This document shows positions 33,696-45,012 of a stretch of 64,000 nucleotides of DNA, piece after piece. The position numbers and the translations under genes were made by a program. The stretch's first letter is position 1. Each line of letters opens with the position of its first letter. Origin of the DNA: Odiellus spinosus (Eukaryota > Arthropoda > Arachnida > Opiliones > Phalangiidae); NCBI GenBank assembly GCA_963920705.1, contig OY987238.1:10410183-10474182 (forward strand), read 5' to 3'. The notes under the pieces were generated by a model. The model saw nothing but the letters and a program-made list of their open reading frames with translations, had not been told where the DNA came from and did no database searches.

Positions 33696-34113
33696 CAGAG
33701 GTATATAATAACCCCCTTCGGGGGGAAGTATGAAAGGTAGGCAAAATCGACGAACAACAAGTGCCCGGCGTAAATCGCGGCGGATCGACACACCGCTTTA
33801 CTCCCAAAAAATAGTTACACCATTTTGAACCTCACTAAATATTACCTACGCACACTTCCGGAACTGGCGAGCTGAAGTCAACCTTCGACTCCATTTTAAC
33901 AGACAGCCTGACCCCTGAGACAGGAAGTTCTAAACACAAATCGAGCCGTCTTGATTATACAAAGACCATTTACTAGAGTAGCGACATTGAGAAGTCCAGC
34001 GCGAGCTAGTGGCCTAGATAGTCAGCAGCGGGCTCTTGTTGTTCGTAATTTTTAGCATTGGTAGTATAGGGGCTTTCATACTTCCCTCCGAAGGGGGTTA
34101 TTATATACCTCTG
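33696..34113. mobile_element. CAGAGG-ended MITE, copy 1 (7-bp TSD)
   Basis: A 418-bp element with inverted ends of about 40 bp: CAGAGGTATATAATAAC, then CCCCTTCGGGGGGAAGTATG, mirrored at the right. Flanked by ATATAAC (33689-33695 and 34114-34120). CCCCCTTCGGGGG can itself form a hairpin within each end. The terminal CAGAGG fits the loose hAT consensus, but the 7-bp duplication is one short of the usual hAT 8 bp. Nearly identical to the copy at 34784, implying recent activity. Confidence 0.95.
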
Positions 34114-34120
34114 ATATAAC

Positions 34121-34776
34121 TATGCGCGCATGCGTATGGCACGTGTCAATAATGTTAACTCTATCCCTCATAGAAGCTTTTCTTTATTTTTTATCTAAAC
34201 CAACCTGTATGTGTCAAGTACTTTTATATATTTGAGTAATAAGTCTGAAAACCTTAATTTTTTACGGCTTTAAAGAATAATGCGTAAGGATGTGTAGGTA
34301 GCGCTGGGGTTTTGGTTCGACTTGTCGCTACCCAGCTCTTTGCCCCCGTTCGTCTTCCATTTCTTTTGCCACCCTGTATAGCGGCAATTCAATTACGAGG
34401 GTCAATTCTCCAGAGATTGTTACCCACTCACTCTTTTCCCATATCTATTTCTTTTCTCGTCTGCAAACCGAACATCGCTATATATACGAACGAGATACAA
34501 CCAACTTTCGATAGGCCTACTAACGTATACTTTTCATGACGTATCGTTCCGCCTTTTATACGCAATAAACATATTTGTTTGCCAAAATGTCGACGAGCTG
34601 AACCACTGAAAAAATACAATCAATCTATGACGCGGAGTTAAAGGAATTCGATAGAGAACCTATTTCAAAAAATCTCTCAATTTGTGCTTTGGAGTTCGTG
34701 AAAAATCAGTCACAGCCCTCACTTTTAATTCGTTATTCAACATTTACTATGAAAATTAAACAACTATTAGATATAA
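34121..34776. other. Spacer between two sister MITEs, with a D65 copy
   Basis: No gene recognised. A diverged inverted D65 copy lies at about 34130-34190 (CGTGTCAATAATGTTAAC, CCTCATAGAAGC). Overlapping 63-75 codon frames on both strands (34312-34619) lack recognisable features. Confidence 0.45.
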
Positions 34777-34783
34777 ATACAAC

Positions 34784-35201
34784 CAGAGGTATATAATAAC
34801 CCCCTTCGGGGGGAAGTATGAAAGGTAGGCGAAATCGACGAACAACAAGTGCCCGGCGTAAATCGCGGCGGATCGACACACCGCTTTACTCCCAAAAAAT
34901 AGTTACTCCATTTTGAACCTCACTAAATTTTCCCTACGCACACTTCCGGAACTCGCGTGCTGAAGTCAACCTTCGACTCCATTTTAACAGACAGCCTGAC
35001 TCCTGAGACAGGAAGTTCTAAACACAAATCGAGCCGTCTTGTTTATACAAAGACCATTTACTAGAGTAGCGACATTGAGAAGTCCAGCGCGAGCTAGTTG
35101 CCTAGATAGTCAGCAGCGGGCTCTTGTTGTTCGTGATTTTTAGCATTGGTAGTATAGGGGCTTTCATACTTCCCCCCGAAGGGGGTTATTATATACCTCT
35201 G
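34784..35201. mobile_element. CAGAGG-ended MITE, copy 2 (7-bp TSD)
   Basis: Same length (418 bp) and orientation as copy 1, differing at only a few positions. Flanked by ATACAAC (34777-34783 and 35202-35208), which differs from copy 1's duplication at one base. The separate duplications show two independent insertions 670 bp apart rather than a segmental duplication. Confidence 0.95.
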
Positions 35202-35480
35202 ATACAACTTATATCATATATGGGATAACAATTTCAGTCTATTATTTTCACTTATATTTTAACCATACAAACATTTAATGTTTACACTTTAGATTATATC
35301 AAAAAGTCTTTGCGAACAAAGACCAAGAAGGACGTGTTATGATTTCGGTTGACTGAAGTAACAGAGTTTCTAATTTCAAAACAACTGATTTTATTCACTC
35401 GCAAATATTTTAGAAAAAAAACATAACAGACGATTTTCTCCCATTAAAATTAAATTTGGTTTAATTATTTTTCGAGGAAA

Positions 35481-35558
35481 ACCTCGGTTTACCTTAGTTA
35501 ACCTCAGTTATCCTCTGTTTATTTCCGTTTACCCCAGTTAACTCGAGTTAAACTGGAA
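35481..35558. repeat. 10-bp phased CTCRGTTAAC repeat
   Basis: About seven decamers in register: CTCGGTTTAC, CTTAGTTAAC, CTCAGTTATC, CTCTGTTTAT, TTCCGTTTAC, CCCAGTTAAC, TCGAGTTAAA. The words resemble the AACCTCGGTTAAAT arms of the palindromic elements at 9036, 16388 and 43311, so the array may have grown from such an arm. Confidence 0.75.
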
Positions 35559-36208
35559 CTGTAAAATATTGCGATTTCATTTTAATTCGTTTACTGTACA
35601 TACGTATATGAAAAGGATTATACATACTTTGAGATTGAATAAACACTTCAAAATTAACTCTTTATGCCTAGAAGTATTTACACAAGCTCGGATTTCAGTG
35701 AGATCTTACAAAAGATTGGCTAGCTAAACTTTTTTAAAAACCAAAGTTTCCCTCTTTTTGAAAACTAAACAACGAGAGAGGTACTTTGATGGCGTTAGGA
35801 AATCCATTTAGCCCTCCGAAAGTAGAAGGGAAACGCGCCCAATCCTTGACCACACGCGCATCAAACAGTTTTCGCTATATCCTTTAAGAGCCATTCCACG
35901 GAACGACGGCCGATATGTAGCGGAAAGATTTAAAGAAAGAACTTGAGTAGCTAGAGAGAGAGAGAGAGAGATGAGGAAGAGGGATGTTAAAAGGGAGAAA
36001 GGATGCAAAGCTCTCTCCTCATTCTTGGATTCTTTCTGTCTCTCTCACTCTTGAGTTCTCCCTTTCTCCCTATGGGATTCTTCCTAATTTTTAACTCGAT
36101 AAGACCCTTTGTTTGTTAATCTTCTTCTTAACGTCTTTAACGCGAACCTAAATTTACAACGTTCATTCGACGCCACTCTTAGCTTCGACAAATTCTAAAG
36201 GAAATGTA
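35559..36208. other. Spacer with a GA microsatellite
   Basis: Contains GA repeats at about 35952-35971. The minus-strand frame 35808-36008 looks like a signal peptide only because the GA run translates as Leu-Ser repeats. No gene accepted. Confidence 0.5.
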
Positions 36209-36432
36209 TAGCCGCGTTCGTACTAGGCCTTGGAATCGATTTAAACCGTTTCAAAACGTTTCGCTAGAATCGTTTGAACGGAAAACCGTCTTTTCTCAAA
36301 TCGATTTCTCGAAACTGCTTCGGGAACCAGTTTCGTACCGATTCGGTTTCAACAACCGATAGATGAAGTTACATCAAATCGATTCATGAAGATAATGCGT
36401 GAACACGTGACTCTTTAAACGATTCCTGGCGA
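36209..36432 (+). mobile_element. TA-2 MITE, right end truncated
   Basis: Begins after TA with GCCGCGTTCGTACTAGGCC, then TTGGAATCGATTTAAACC, GCTTCGGGAACCAGTTTCG and GATTCGGTTTCAACAACC. It stops near GATTCCTGGCGAGAG, where the sister at 55347 continues for about 60 bp to its end. Confidence 0.8.
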
Positions 36433-37569
36433 GAGTGTTTCGAACAAGCTCGATCTGGAGCTTATAAATATGTTAACTTCGGATAAATTATTCGTTACTA
36501 TAAAATCACAAATTATATCAAAAGAGAGATCAAATAGATAGGGTTAATTTCAAAATAAAATTGTTCCAACTGTACAATGAATTTTTGGTTTCAGATTGTT
36601 AGTTTTAAATCATATCAATTTTAGATCTTAATTTTATGAGACGTGCACTTTTACTGGTAAAAATGTTACATCGTACTTGTAATAAACACACCCCCACTAG
36701 CTCTTCAGTTCGGCAAACTTAAATGAAAAGCTTTAAGCCAAAGGAACTGCCTTTTAAGTAGCCCAGACAAGAATACCCTTTTTTTGTTCACCCTAGAGTC
36801 AAAATCTGATTAAAATTTCACTGGTATAGGAAACTGGGCTTCTTGTAAAGTATTTTAAACCAAAGAATTGTAACCAGAGTGATGTTAGTTTTCTACTTAA
36901 TGTTTAATAATATCATCTCTCTGTTAGTTCTTTAAAGATGTCTTAACTTTTCCGAGCTGGGACTCTAGTTCGCGTATCCCTCGGGTTAGGATTTGACTTT
37001 TTAAAAACTCCGCCTGTTCTTTAAAATTTTAAGCCAATAAGTCCATCGGGAATACTTTACTTAAATGTTAAAATGGGTAAGAAAGACTTGGAATACAATT
37101 TATTTTTACAAACTTCTTTTGGACGAGATTATATATTTTAAATAATATAAAGTTAAGAAAAGGATTTAAATATATATTTAGAAAAGTGCGCAATGTTCAG
37201 TATCTGATTAATGACCTTTGAAATCTCTGGGCAATTGCAAATTTTCTAAATATAAAATGCTTTTAAATGTATAAATATTTTTTTTTTGAGTAAATCATTA
37301 ACGTGATTTTAGAGCATTTACATTGTATCATCATACACTAATAATTTACGTTCGTACGTCCGTAACGTTTCCTTGAATGTACTTTTTTACTTATTTACTA
37401 CTTACGATATTTGTTATATGAAAAATTAAGTATTTTTATTCAAATTTCGCTTTCGAGTTGACATGACCCAAAATATCTCATTTTAGAACTATGGAGGTTA
37501 CATTGGATGTATTTAATGTTTATTAACATGAGTGGCTTTACTGTTCTAAGGCCATATAGTTCAGTACCA
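36433..37569. other. A+T-rich spacer, nothing recognised
   Basis: No convincing gene, inverted repeat or tandem repeat. Confidence 0.5.
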
Positions 37570-37576
37570 TTATTAT

Positions 37577-37913
37577 CAGAAGCCGATGAAACCCTCCTTT
37601 GAAGTCTACTACTCCAATGTTCCATATAGCGCTCCTCTCTGTATGGGTAAAATTCCCAATTTTACGAGTTAGAAGGGGTCCTACTTCATCCCCCCTGTCT
37701 ACGGAAAATTGGAAATTCTCTCTCTCCACAAACGACGACGTTTTTTGGACGAACTCCAAGGCTGCTAGAGATATTCGCTCGACGAACTCCCGCTCCGAAA
37801 ACATCTACCGTTAGGAGGCGTACGAATCGCGCCTTTTGAGAATAACCCATACAGAGAGGGGTAGACAAGACCCGGGAGTAATAGACTTCAAAGGAGGGTT
37901 TCATCGGCTTCTG
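37577..37913. mobile_element. CAGAAGCC-ended MITE, copy 3 (7-bp TSD)
   Basis: The longest copy (337 bp), flanked by TTATTAT (37570-37576 and 37914-37920). It keeps both the CTCTGTATGGGTAAA / AACCCATACAGAG inner pair and the GGAGGCGTACG segment. Several 60-90 codon frames on both strands result from symmetry and resemble those in the sister copies; none begins a recognisable protein. Confidence 0.94.
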
Positions 37914-38004
37914 TTATTATGTAAGCAAACTTTTCTGGTTTAATTAGAATATCACTCCGGATATTTGTCTTACCCCACACATATATGATCAAGTTTTTCG
38001 TTAA

Positions 38005-38100
38005 AGGGTAACTTGGAGCTAAAATTAGAACAGCTTTTGAATTTATTTTCGGAATCACCATGGGACCTTGGGTTTAAACTTTCATTTGTATTAATCTGTA
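38005..38100 (+). mobile_element. TTAA-A element, left end fragment
   Basis: TTAA (38001-38004), then AGGGTAACTTGGAGCTAAAA, TTAGAACAGCTTTTGAATTT and ATTTTCGGAATCACCATG, as in the copy at 51629. The rest of the element is missing. Confidence 0.75.
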
Positions 38101-38659
38101 GACATTAGCTGGCTTTCATCATGTATATCTGTAGGGTCCCAGATCTTATTCTAGGTTGGTTTCTTAAGAAATCAGATAGTAGCTTGGGTGTGTACGTGTT
38201 GAAAATTGAAACTGATTTTGTAGATCGTAATTCGCGAAGTCTTTTACTGCATGAGCTAGAAAAGAAATCACCTGTCTAGCTTGTTTTGCTTATAGGGTTT
38301 TCCCAGCTTGTAATTGGTCCTTGTTTTGGTTCGAGGTCGACAAGTCTTTGGGGAAATTGAACGAAAAGCGATTAGATTCTCGGCCACCACTGAGAAGCCG
38401 CCAACCTAATCAGGGTTTTAAAAGGGATTAATGCGATTTAACCACGAATACTCGGTTAGATTCCCATCTTGTGCCTTTAGATTTCTGTATTCTTGGGGCT
38501 AGATTACAAGACTGGCTTTTCTTTTTGCTTTAACTTTCTTAGGAACATTCGCCGACTGTTTTGGGCATATGGCATGTTTTGAATTAGGGTTTTATACAAT
38601 TAAGTCTCCTATATAATCTCCAGGATTTTATACCGTGTATTACTTTTGGTTTTCTCGTT
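38101..38659. other. Spacer, one short dispersed phrase
   Basis: GTACGTGTTGAAAATTGAAA with CTGATTTTG at about 38193-38220 matches 16155 and, loosely, 57915. No gene. Confidence 0.45.
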
Positions 38660-39010
38660 CATTTTGACCTCGATTTCTTGGGCCTCAATTCCTTTAGCAT
38701 CTTGTCCTTTTTGGGGCTCCAATCTCTTTATGATCTTCTCCATTTTTGGGCCAAAAACACTTGACCATCTTGTCCGTTTAGCTTAACTTCTTGGCAATCT
38801 TGTAAATTTTGGGCCCCGACTATTTTTAACCATATATTGTCCATTTTTTGCCCCGACTTTGATCAACTCGTCCATTTTGGGCCCTAACTTCTCGACAATC
38901 TTGTCCATTTTGGAGCCTAACTGACAAAACTGTCATCCTATTTGGAAAAACACTGGTCGATTTGGTGCCCCAACCTTTGTCCATCATGGGCCCCATAGTT
39001 TTGTCCCGTT
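38660..39010. repeat. Diverged minisatellite of about 33 bp
   Basis: About nine degenerate units of the form CTTGTCCATTTTGGGCCC plus CAACTTCTTGACCAT, spaced 30-38 bp (for example at 38701, 38736, 38769, 38799, 38837, 38868, 38900). Divergence between units marks it as old. Confidence 0.8.
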
Positions 39011-39412
39011 TCGACTACCCTTCTCTACCTTAAAAATCATAATTACAATATTTTAAATGGGAGGATGTGTAATGCGGAGCAATATAGCTTCATTTTTTTC
39101 TAAACAGGCAAAATTTTTCGACTTTTAGCTATCTTTTGTACCTAAATTGGAATATAAAATATTTTTCCATCAACAAGGGAATAGTGCAATATTACTCTTT
39201 TAACGCCAGTCGCCGTCGAGTTTGGTGATAACATCAAAATTTTCTACCGCAAAACTTTTATTTACGGCCGTTGTTTAAAAGGGGGCGTGGAAAGTTTTAA
39301 AATTTAAATATAATTTATTGTTATTGGACATTTTTAAAATTACGAATATATTTAAAAATATTTAATTTTTGCTTCTCACAATTAAAGCTGGAAGTAACTT
39401 ATTAAGATTCGA
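39011..39412. other. A+T-rich spacer, nothing recognised
   Basis: No gene or repeat seen. Confidence 0.5.
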
Positions 39413-39416
39413 TTAA

Positions 39417-40052
39417 AGGGAGAATGCAACTCAACAACAAGTGATTTTTTTATCGATTCTTTATCGTTTAAATAGGCCTAATCCAACAGTAAAAAAAAAT
39501 ACAAACAAATATCAAGGAGGATCAGAGAAGGAGAGGAAATGTGGGGCTGCGTTGAGTTAGAGAGAGAAGAGCCAACCTCCCACTCGGGTGGAAAGGGGGG
39601 ATAGGAAATTCTCGAGGTAAACTGTTGTCACGTGGTCGCTAGCTAGCGCGTCTCATAAAGGATTCGTTTTACCCACGCAACAACATTTTACCACGAAACG
39701 TCTCTACCCCCGTTCTCCCAGAGTGGGAGTTTAGGCCGACGCAGTAGGAACCGCGCTGTCCACACATTTCCTCTCCTTCTCTGATCCTCCTTGCAAATAT
39801 TAAACTAAATTTAAAACTTACCATCAAAATAGGCTTAGCTGGATTCAAGGAGATATCCTGAACCATAAGAGCCATCGATCAATGTCATTGGTCGCTTGTT
39901 CTTATAAGGGGAGTTTAGGTGATCTCCATGAATTCAGCTAAGCCTATTTTCTAGTTTAATATTCGTTTGTAATTTATTTACTGTTGGACTAGGCCTATTT
40001 AAACGATAATGAATCGATAAAAAAATGACTTTTTTTAGGTTTCATTCTCCCT
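39417..40052. mobile_element. TTAA-B foldback element with a nested insertion
   Basis: Both termini are intact (AGGGAGAATGCAACTC and TTTCATTCTCCCT), flanked by TTAA (39413-39416 and 40053-40056). The left arm is split by the CAAG-ended element at 39513-39793. Without it the element would be about 348 bp. Arms carry AAATAGGCTTAGCTGGATTC and TTCAGCTAAGCCTATTTTC; the core has CAATGTCATTGGTCGC. The nesting shows TTAA-B inserted first. Confidence 0.93.
39513..39793. mobile_element. CAAG-ended MITE, copy 2, nested (7-bp TSD)
   Basis: A 281-bp copy of the family at 371-661, with ends CAAGGAGGATCAG and CTGATCCTCCTTG. The 7-bp duplication CAAATAT (39506-39512 and 39794-39800) consists of host TTAA-B sequence, which proves the boundaries. 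Relative to copy 1 it has lost about 10 bp in the middle (CGTCGTTGGC region). Confidence 0.95.
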
Positions 40053-40056
40053 TTAA

Positions 40057-40969
40057 AATATAATATCCGCGATACCGAAGCCTCTCCCTTTCGTTAACGA
40101 TGAGTTTCTCTAGGCCTAATAAAATCTTTTTATTTTGCATATACGCTCGCACACAATCGAGAAGTTTTCTACATTTTGTTATAGTTAAACACATTTTCGA
40201 AGCTTTTATATTAAGTATTATGTTTTGGGATTTATCAAGGAGACGAAAAAGTTTTATTAACTTATAAATTAATAAATTATGTTAATTATTTAACGTATCA
40301 GTGGAAAGATATGCTTAACAATAGACAATTCATGAGAATGAGAAAACCTTTGAATCGGAAACTTTAAATATCTAGATAAAAATAGTAAGTCAAGACGTCA
40401 AAAAACCTAGAAAGACGATTATTCAAAAACTTCGATGCATCTTTGCTATTCTTTTTTGACTAGTCTTCTTTTATCAAAGGAAAGGTGGTACGAAACTCAT
40501 TCTTTTATACAATATTTGTTTCATTGGGATTTGAGCGTCAGTTTATAACTAGAACTACTTTGCCTATTAGGTTTATATCATTGCATATTAATCCTCCCCA
40601 ACCTTATTTATATTGCAAACATATTTTGAACTAAATATAGTTAACCTACTAATTATAAGATTACTATTTTATTTTAATTGTCGTTTTAACTTCCCTTTAT
40701 AACCACGAAATATAAACAAAATTTTAAAAAAAGGCTTTAAAAATCAGGCGGTATGGCCACGTAACCCCACGAGACAACCTCTGCCTTATCGCGAAAAGAT
40801 AAAAAGCAAATTTCAAGGGAACCCTTATTCAAAAATGATCTATAATAAAATGAACGGAGTTTTACATGAAACGAAAATACCATTTTAAATAAAGTCTTTA
40901 TGGAAAGAAATCTGCATATGAAGTTATTTCCCCTTGAAAAACTTCATCCTTATTATGGAGTAAAAATAT
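40057..40969. other. A+T-rich spacer with a D65 copy
   Basis: A forward D65 copy lies at about 40553-40625 (ACTACTTTGCCTATTAGG, CATTGCATATTAATCC, ATATTGCAAACATA). No gene recognised. Confidence 0.5.
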
Positions 40970-41600
40970 AGGGAGAGCCAGACGTAAAATCATGGAGTGG
41001 GGATAATAAAAAGAGAGCTAGACGTAAAATCATGGATTAGAGATGATAAAGAGAGAGCCAGAGCTAAAATCATGGAGTAGGAATAATAAAGGGACAGCCA
41101 GAGGTAAAATCATGGAGTAGAGATAATAAAGGGACAGTCAGAAGTAAAATCATGGAGTATAACTAGAGGTAAAATCATGGAGTAGGGGATAATAAAGAGA
41201 GAACCAGAGGTAAAATCATGGAATAGGAATAATAAAGGGAGAGCCAGAGGTAAAATCATGGAGTAGGAATAATAAAGGGACAGCCAGAGGTAAAATCATG
41301 GAGTAGGGATAATAAAGGGAGAGCCAGACGTAAAATCATGGACTAGGAATAATTAAGGGAGAGCCAAAGGTAAAATCATGGAGTAGGAATAATTAAGGGA
41401 GAGCCAGAGGTAAAATCATGGAGTAGGAATAATTAAGGGAGAGCCAGAGGTAAAATCATGGAGTAGGGATAATAAAGGGAGAGCCAGACGTAAAATCGTG
41501 TAGTAGGGACTGTAGGGGTAATAAAGGGAGAATCGGACGTAAAATCATGGAGTGGAGATAATAAAGAGAGAACCAGACGTAAAATTACGGAATACAACTT
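40970..41600. repeat. 40-bp minisatellite, about 15 units
   Basis: Unit of 40 bp: GAGCCAGAGGTAAAATCATG followed by GAGTAGGAATAATAAAGGGA. Register is exact between about 41211 and 41500, with indels near 41150 and 41505. Variants (CAGACG/CAGAGG, GGAT/GAAT, AATT/AATA) are distributed irregularly. The minus-strand frame 41433-41654 is repeat-encoded and not accepted. Confidence 0.96.
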
Positions 41601-42249
41601 CGGCCTTGGAAACAAGTAGTCATATCGTGTATTTACTTTTACCCGATGGACCATCTTGTTAACCCTGTGTTTTGAACGTATATAATTTTATTCAAATATT
41701 ATTCTGTCATTATATTTTTCTACTCTCTCGTTCAATAAGAGTTTACTCGAACTACTTTTACTCCCTTTTTAGTTATAAGATTTTGTAAATACACCCAAAG
41801 TTTGCAACAAAAAATATTCAAGGCAAAATATTTCTGGTTTTTATATTTCTAAAATATTTGTACATCCCAAAAATTTAGAAAACTAAAACATTTCGAATAT
41901 ATATAAACAAAGAAAGTTTTGAGTTAAAAGTCGTAAACTTTTTATACTTTATAAGACTTTCTTCCAAACTGCTGTTAGAAAAGGATTCCAAAATTATTTA
42001 TTCTATATATGAGGTTTACCTCTCATTGTTGTGATTGCAGTTCAAGAAAGGTCATGGCCCTAAATCTCGTACGATTTTTAAAATAGTTTGAAAAATAAAC
42101 TTATTTTAATTCTTCATGAAGTAGCTAAGTTATTTTTTTGTTCAGTATATATGTGATAAAATCTTAAAGAAACCTTGGAACATAATTTTAACATATATAA
42201 CATCTGTTTTGTTAGTCATTAAGTTCTCGCTTAGACATAACATCTTTAA
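41601..42249. other. A+T-rich spacer, nothing recognised
   Basis: No gene, inverted repeat or tandem repeat identified. Confidence 0.5.
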
Positions 42250-42675
42250 AGGGAAAATATGAATAAATATTGAAACCCCAAGTTCGATTTGTTTTGGAAT
42301 AAAATGTATTCAAGAATAACAATAATTTGCCAGGTTTTTGGTGTTTAAATTAATTTCTGAAGTTTGGTTAAGTTTGAATGTTAAGTATAAAATCGGCCTG
42401 TTAATCAGATGAACCCAATTGCTCCCGTCTTCAACTTTACTGATTTCCCAATATGTTCTGACGGCGTCGCTCGCGGCAATCGCCAAAGCTTTCACGCTCC
42501 TGACGTAATAATTAATATAATTGGCCATAATTTACCTTAGGCTGAGATTAAAAGCTAACCCAACTTCTGAATTCAAATTAACCACTAAAATAACGCCTAA
42601 AAAATGGGAAATATTATTTTAATATTTATTCTGAAAATAAATTGAAAAGCTGTTCCATTTTTAACTCGCAATTTA
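42250..42675. mobile_element. TTAA-A-like element with an unusual interior
   Basis: Left end after TTAA (42246-42249): AGGGAAAATATG. Then come TTTTTGGTGTTTAAATTAAT and TTCTGAAGTTTGG. Towards the right, ATAAATTGAAAAGCTGTTCC precedes ATTTTTAACTCG, a decayed TTAA-A end. The middle (about 42390-42530) differs from other copies, is G+C-richer and holds a 72-codon minus frame with Met at 42528. Whether that is captured host sequence or chance cannot be decided here. Confidence 0.6.
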
Positions 42676-43310
42676 TCTTAATTTGCGTATAGGAAGGAAG
42701 CTTATAAAATTTGCTAGTTAATTCGGAGCTTCATTCAGTTTTATTAGACATTTGACATTTTAGGAATATATGGCATCATTAAAGTAATGGTAAAGTAAAG
42801 TCTGGCTATTTTATCCATTAAATTTCTTCTTACAAGGTAATTATATTAAGAGTTCTACTTTTCTATATCTTTTCCTTTGGTTAATATTAAAATCTAGTCA
42901 AATTATCCTCTTTCAATTATTATTTATTTTCCCCTCAGTTTTCCGGAATCCCCTCCCCGTTCGATATAGCCGATATGAAAAGCTCTTAATTTATAATTAA
43001 AGGTGTGTTAACACACGAATGAAATTTATGGTTAGCCCCATAAATGAGTCCCTGATAAAATCTAAATTTTCTTGTAATTTTTTTAAAAAATATTGCTAAA
43101 ATATTTCTTATCAATCAATTTAAAATTTATATTTTTGTTCAGCCTACAGAGGCAACACAGACAAATAAAAATAATTGGTAATTAATGAACTAAACGATTA
43201 ATTTATCAGTTAAGTGAAAATTAAGCGAAATTAGATTAAAATATAGAACTTTTAAGGAAGCTAATTTTCATCGAAGAAAATTTAGTTATTTTAATGTTAT
43301 TACGCGTATT
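42676..43310. other. A+T-rich spacer, nothing recognised
   Basis: No gene or repeat identified. Confidence 0.5.
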
Positions 43311-43432
43311 GTAATACCCTTTTCAGACGAGGCGTAACTATCCATTTTAATCAAATTTAACCGAGGTTTAATCATAATTAACCTATGTTTATTGAACCCC
43401 GGTTAAATATGATTAAACCACGGCTGAAGAAG
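43311..43432. mobile_element. GGTTTAATCAGATTTAACC palindromic element, copy 3
   Basis: The left end TAATACCCTTTTCAGACGAG is the best preserved of the family, followed by GCGTAACTATCC and AAATTTAACCGAGGTTTAAT. The right arm is GGTTAAATATGATTAAACCA. Its outer terminus decays after CGGCTGAAGAAGC. Confidence 0.75.
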
Positions 43433-43514
43433 CTATAACACAGTCAAACTTTTATAAAAACTTGCTGCCTTGATTTAGTATCCCTTTGTTTTCATCTCTC
43501 AAAGAGAATTGGTA

Positions 43515-43840
43515 ACGACTATTTTATTTCATATTAGGTTAAACATTATATTTAAATTCCTTTACAATAGGTTATTTTAATTTTTCTCCAACTTTCATTG
43601 AACAGACGTTAATTTGAATATTGGTTAGCCCCCACGATTGAAATTCGAGCTAAAGGCGTTCCTCCCATGAAAATCTCTAGTTCTAGAAGATTTCCTCCCA
43701 CGCACCCGGACCGTATAGTTCAGTTCCGCCTGTTTTAATTCAAAGCTAGTTGAGGAATAATAAATTTTTCTTATAAACTTTAACATTATGTATAAGTCCG
43801 CGTCAGTATTTCCTATTTTGCCAATTATTATTGAATCGAA
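43515..43840 (+). repeat. Two D65 copies
   Basis: Forward copies at about 43519-43580 (TTATTTCATATTAGGTTAAA, CATTATATTTAAATTCC) and about 43762-43830 (TTTTTCTTATAAACTTTAAC, ATTATGTATAAGTCCGCGTC, CTATTTTGCCAATT). They share leader, core and tail, and lie about 240 bp apart. Confidence 0.6.
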
Positions 43841-45012
43841 ACGTATATTTAGTTACATTGATGTGGGCCCGGCGTCTGACCTGATTAAAATTTTATGTTT
43901 TAGCTCTCCCAGATGCTTTATTAGGAATGTGTCAGAAGCATTTGAAGGCCTTTGCATCGCTCTAATTAACGAGAACTTTATCGCGAGGTACCGCCCAACC
44001 GCCGAGTGAATATTGGTCCAACCCCAAATAAGCCCCGTTGGTAACCCAATGTTTCCCCTAAGGTTTTCTTTCACTCCTTTAACCTTATAAAGGTTACTAA
44101 TATAAACTAACTATCCGGTTTCTACTCGCCAGAGAATTGAGAGATTTTTCTGTATATATCCTTCAATCTTATATGGGACCAAAGAAACCGTTAGATTAAG
44201 AATTCGGTCTTAATTTAATTACTAATTTCACGAGAAAAAATGTTTCTTATTTAATTTTTTATCCTGAAGCTCTGATTATTTGAATATAAAGTTCTGAGGT
44301 GCAAAATATGATGAAGTGTTTTAAAACTTAATTTTAGGTTAAAAATTACAAAAGTAGTAAGATTCAGATTGGGTTTTCGGCGCTGAAAAATTTAAATTAT
44401 CTTATAACTAACAACAATTTTAATTCTCTAAGATTACATGACTATTTTGGGTATATTTAACACCAGATTACCCCTCGTCAGCAAGGGTGTGATATTTGCT
44501 GACCTCCTAAACCGACCTCTACAGTTTTAATGAGCAGACGTTGTAAGCAAAATAGTTTATTTTTGCAAAACTAAGCTGAACTTTATTCGATAAATATGCA
44601 GATTTTTAAAAATAGCGTTGATTTAGAAAATTAAACTCAAGATATGCAAGGTATCCGAGGTTTCCCTTACTGCAAACTAAAACTGTTTCAGTATATGTAT
44701 TCATTTCCTTTCGTTATGAGCCTCTGAAACGCTTAAGCTTATTAGAAAAATCATTTTCCGCTAGGGTAAACCTGCTAATTTAATTTTCTCTGGTCCCCTT
44801 TCTATAGGGGAGGTTTTGCTTTTCTCATTAGCGATACGGAATGTAATTCTATATACTATTTTAGAAATTCAACCTCATTCTAAATAGAGCGCTCTTTATT
44901 TTATATTCACGTCTTTTCCCTAAAAGGGATTATTGTCGTGATTTTTGAAGAGTGCCTAAATGCTCTTTGATTACACGTACTTGGGTTTAATTAATGATTG
45001 AGTGAATCTAAA
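43841..45012. other. Spacer with opposing short frames
   Basis: Around 43853-44074 both strands are open for 73 codons (a minus frame starting with Met at 44074 and an overlapping plus frame). Neither has recognisable motifs, so no gene is called. Confidence 0.45.

Noticed and set aside
35808-36008. Minus-strand frame resembling a signal peptide
   Set aside because: The hydrophobic stretch is Leu-Ser repeats encoded by a GA microsatellite.
41433-41654. 73-codon minus frame
   Set aside because: Encoded by the 40-bp minisatellite.
43853-44074. Opposing 73-codon frames as a gene
   Set aside because: Neither strand has recognisable motifs, and the plus frame starts inside a D65 repeat copy.
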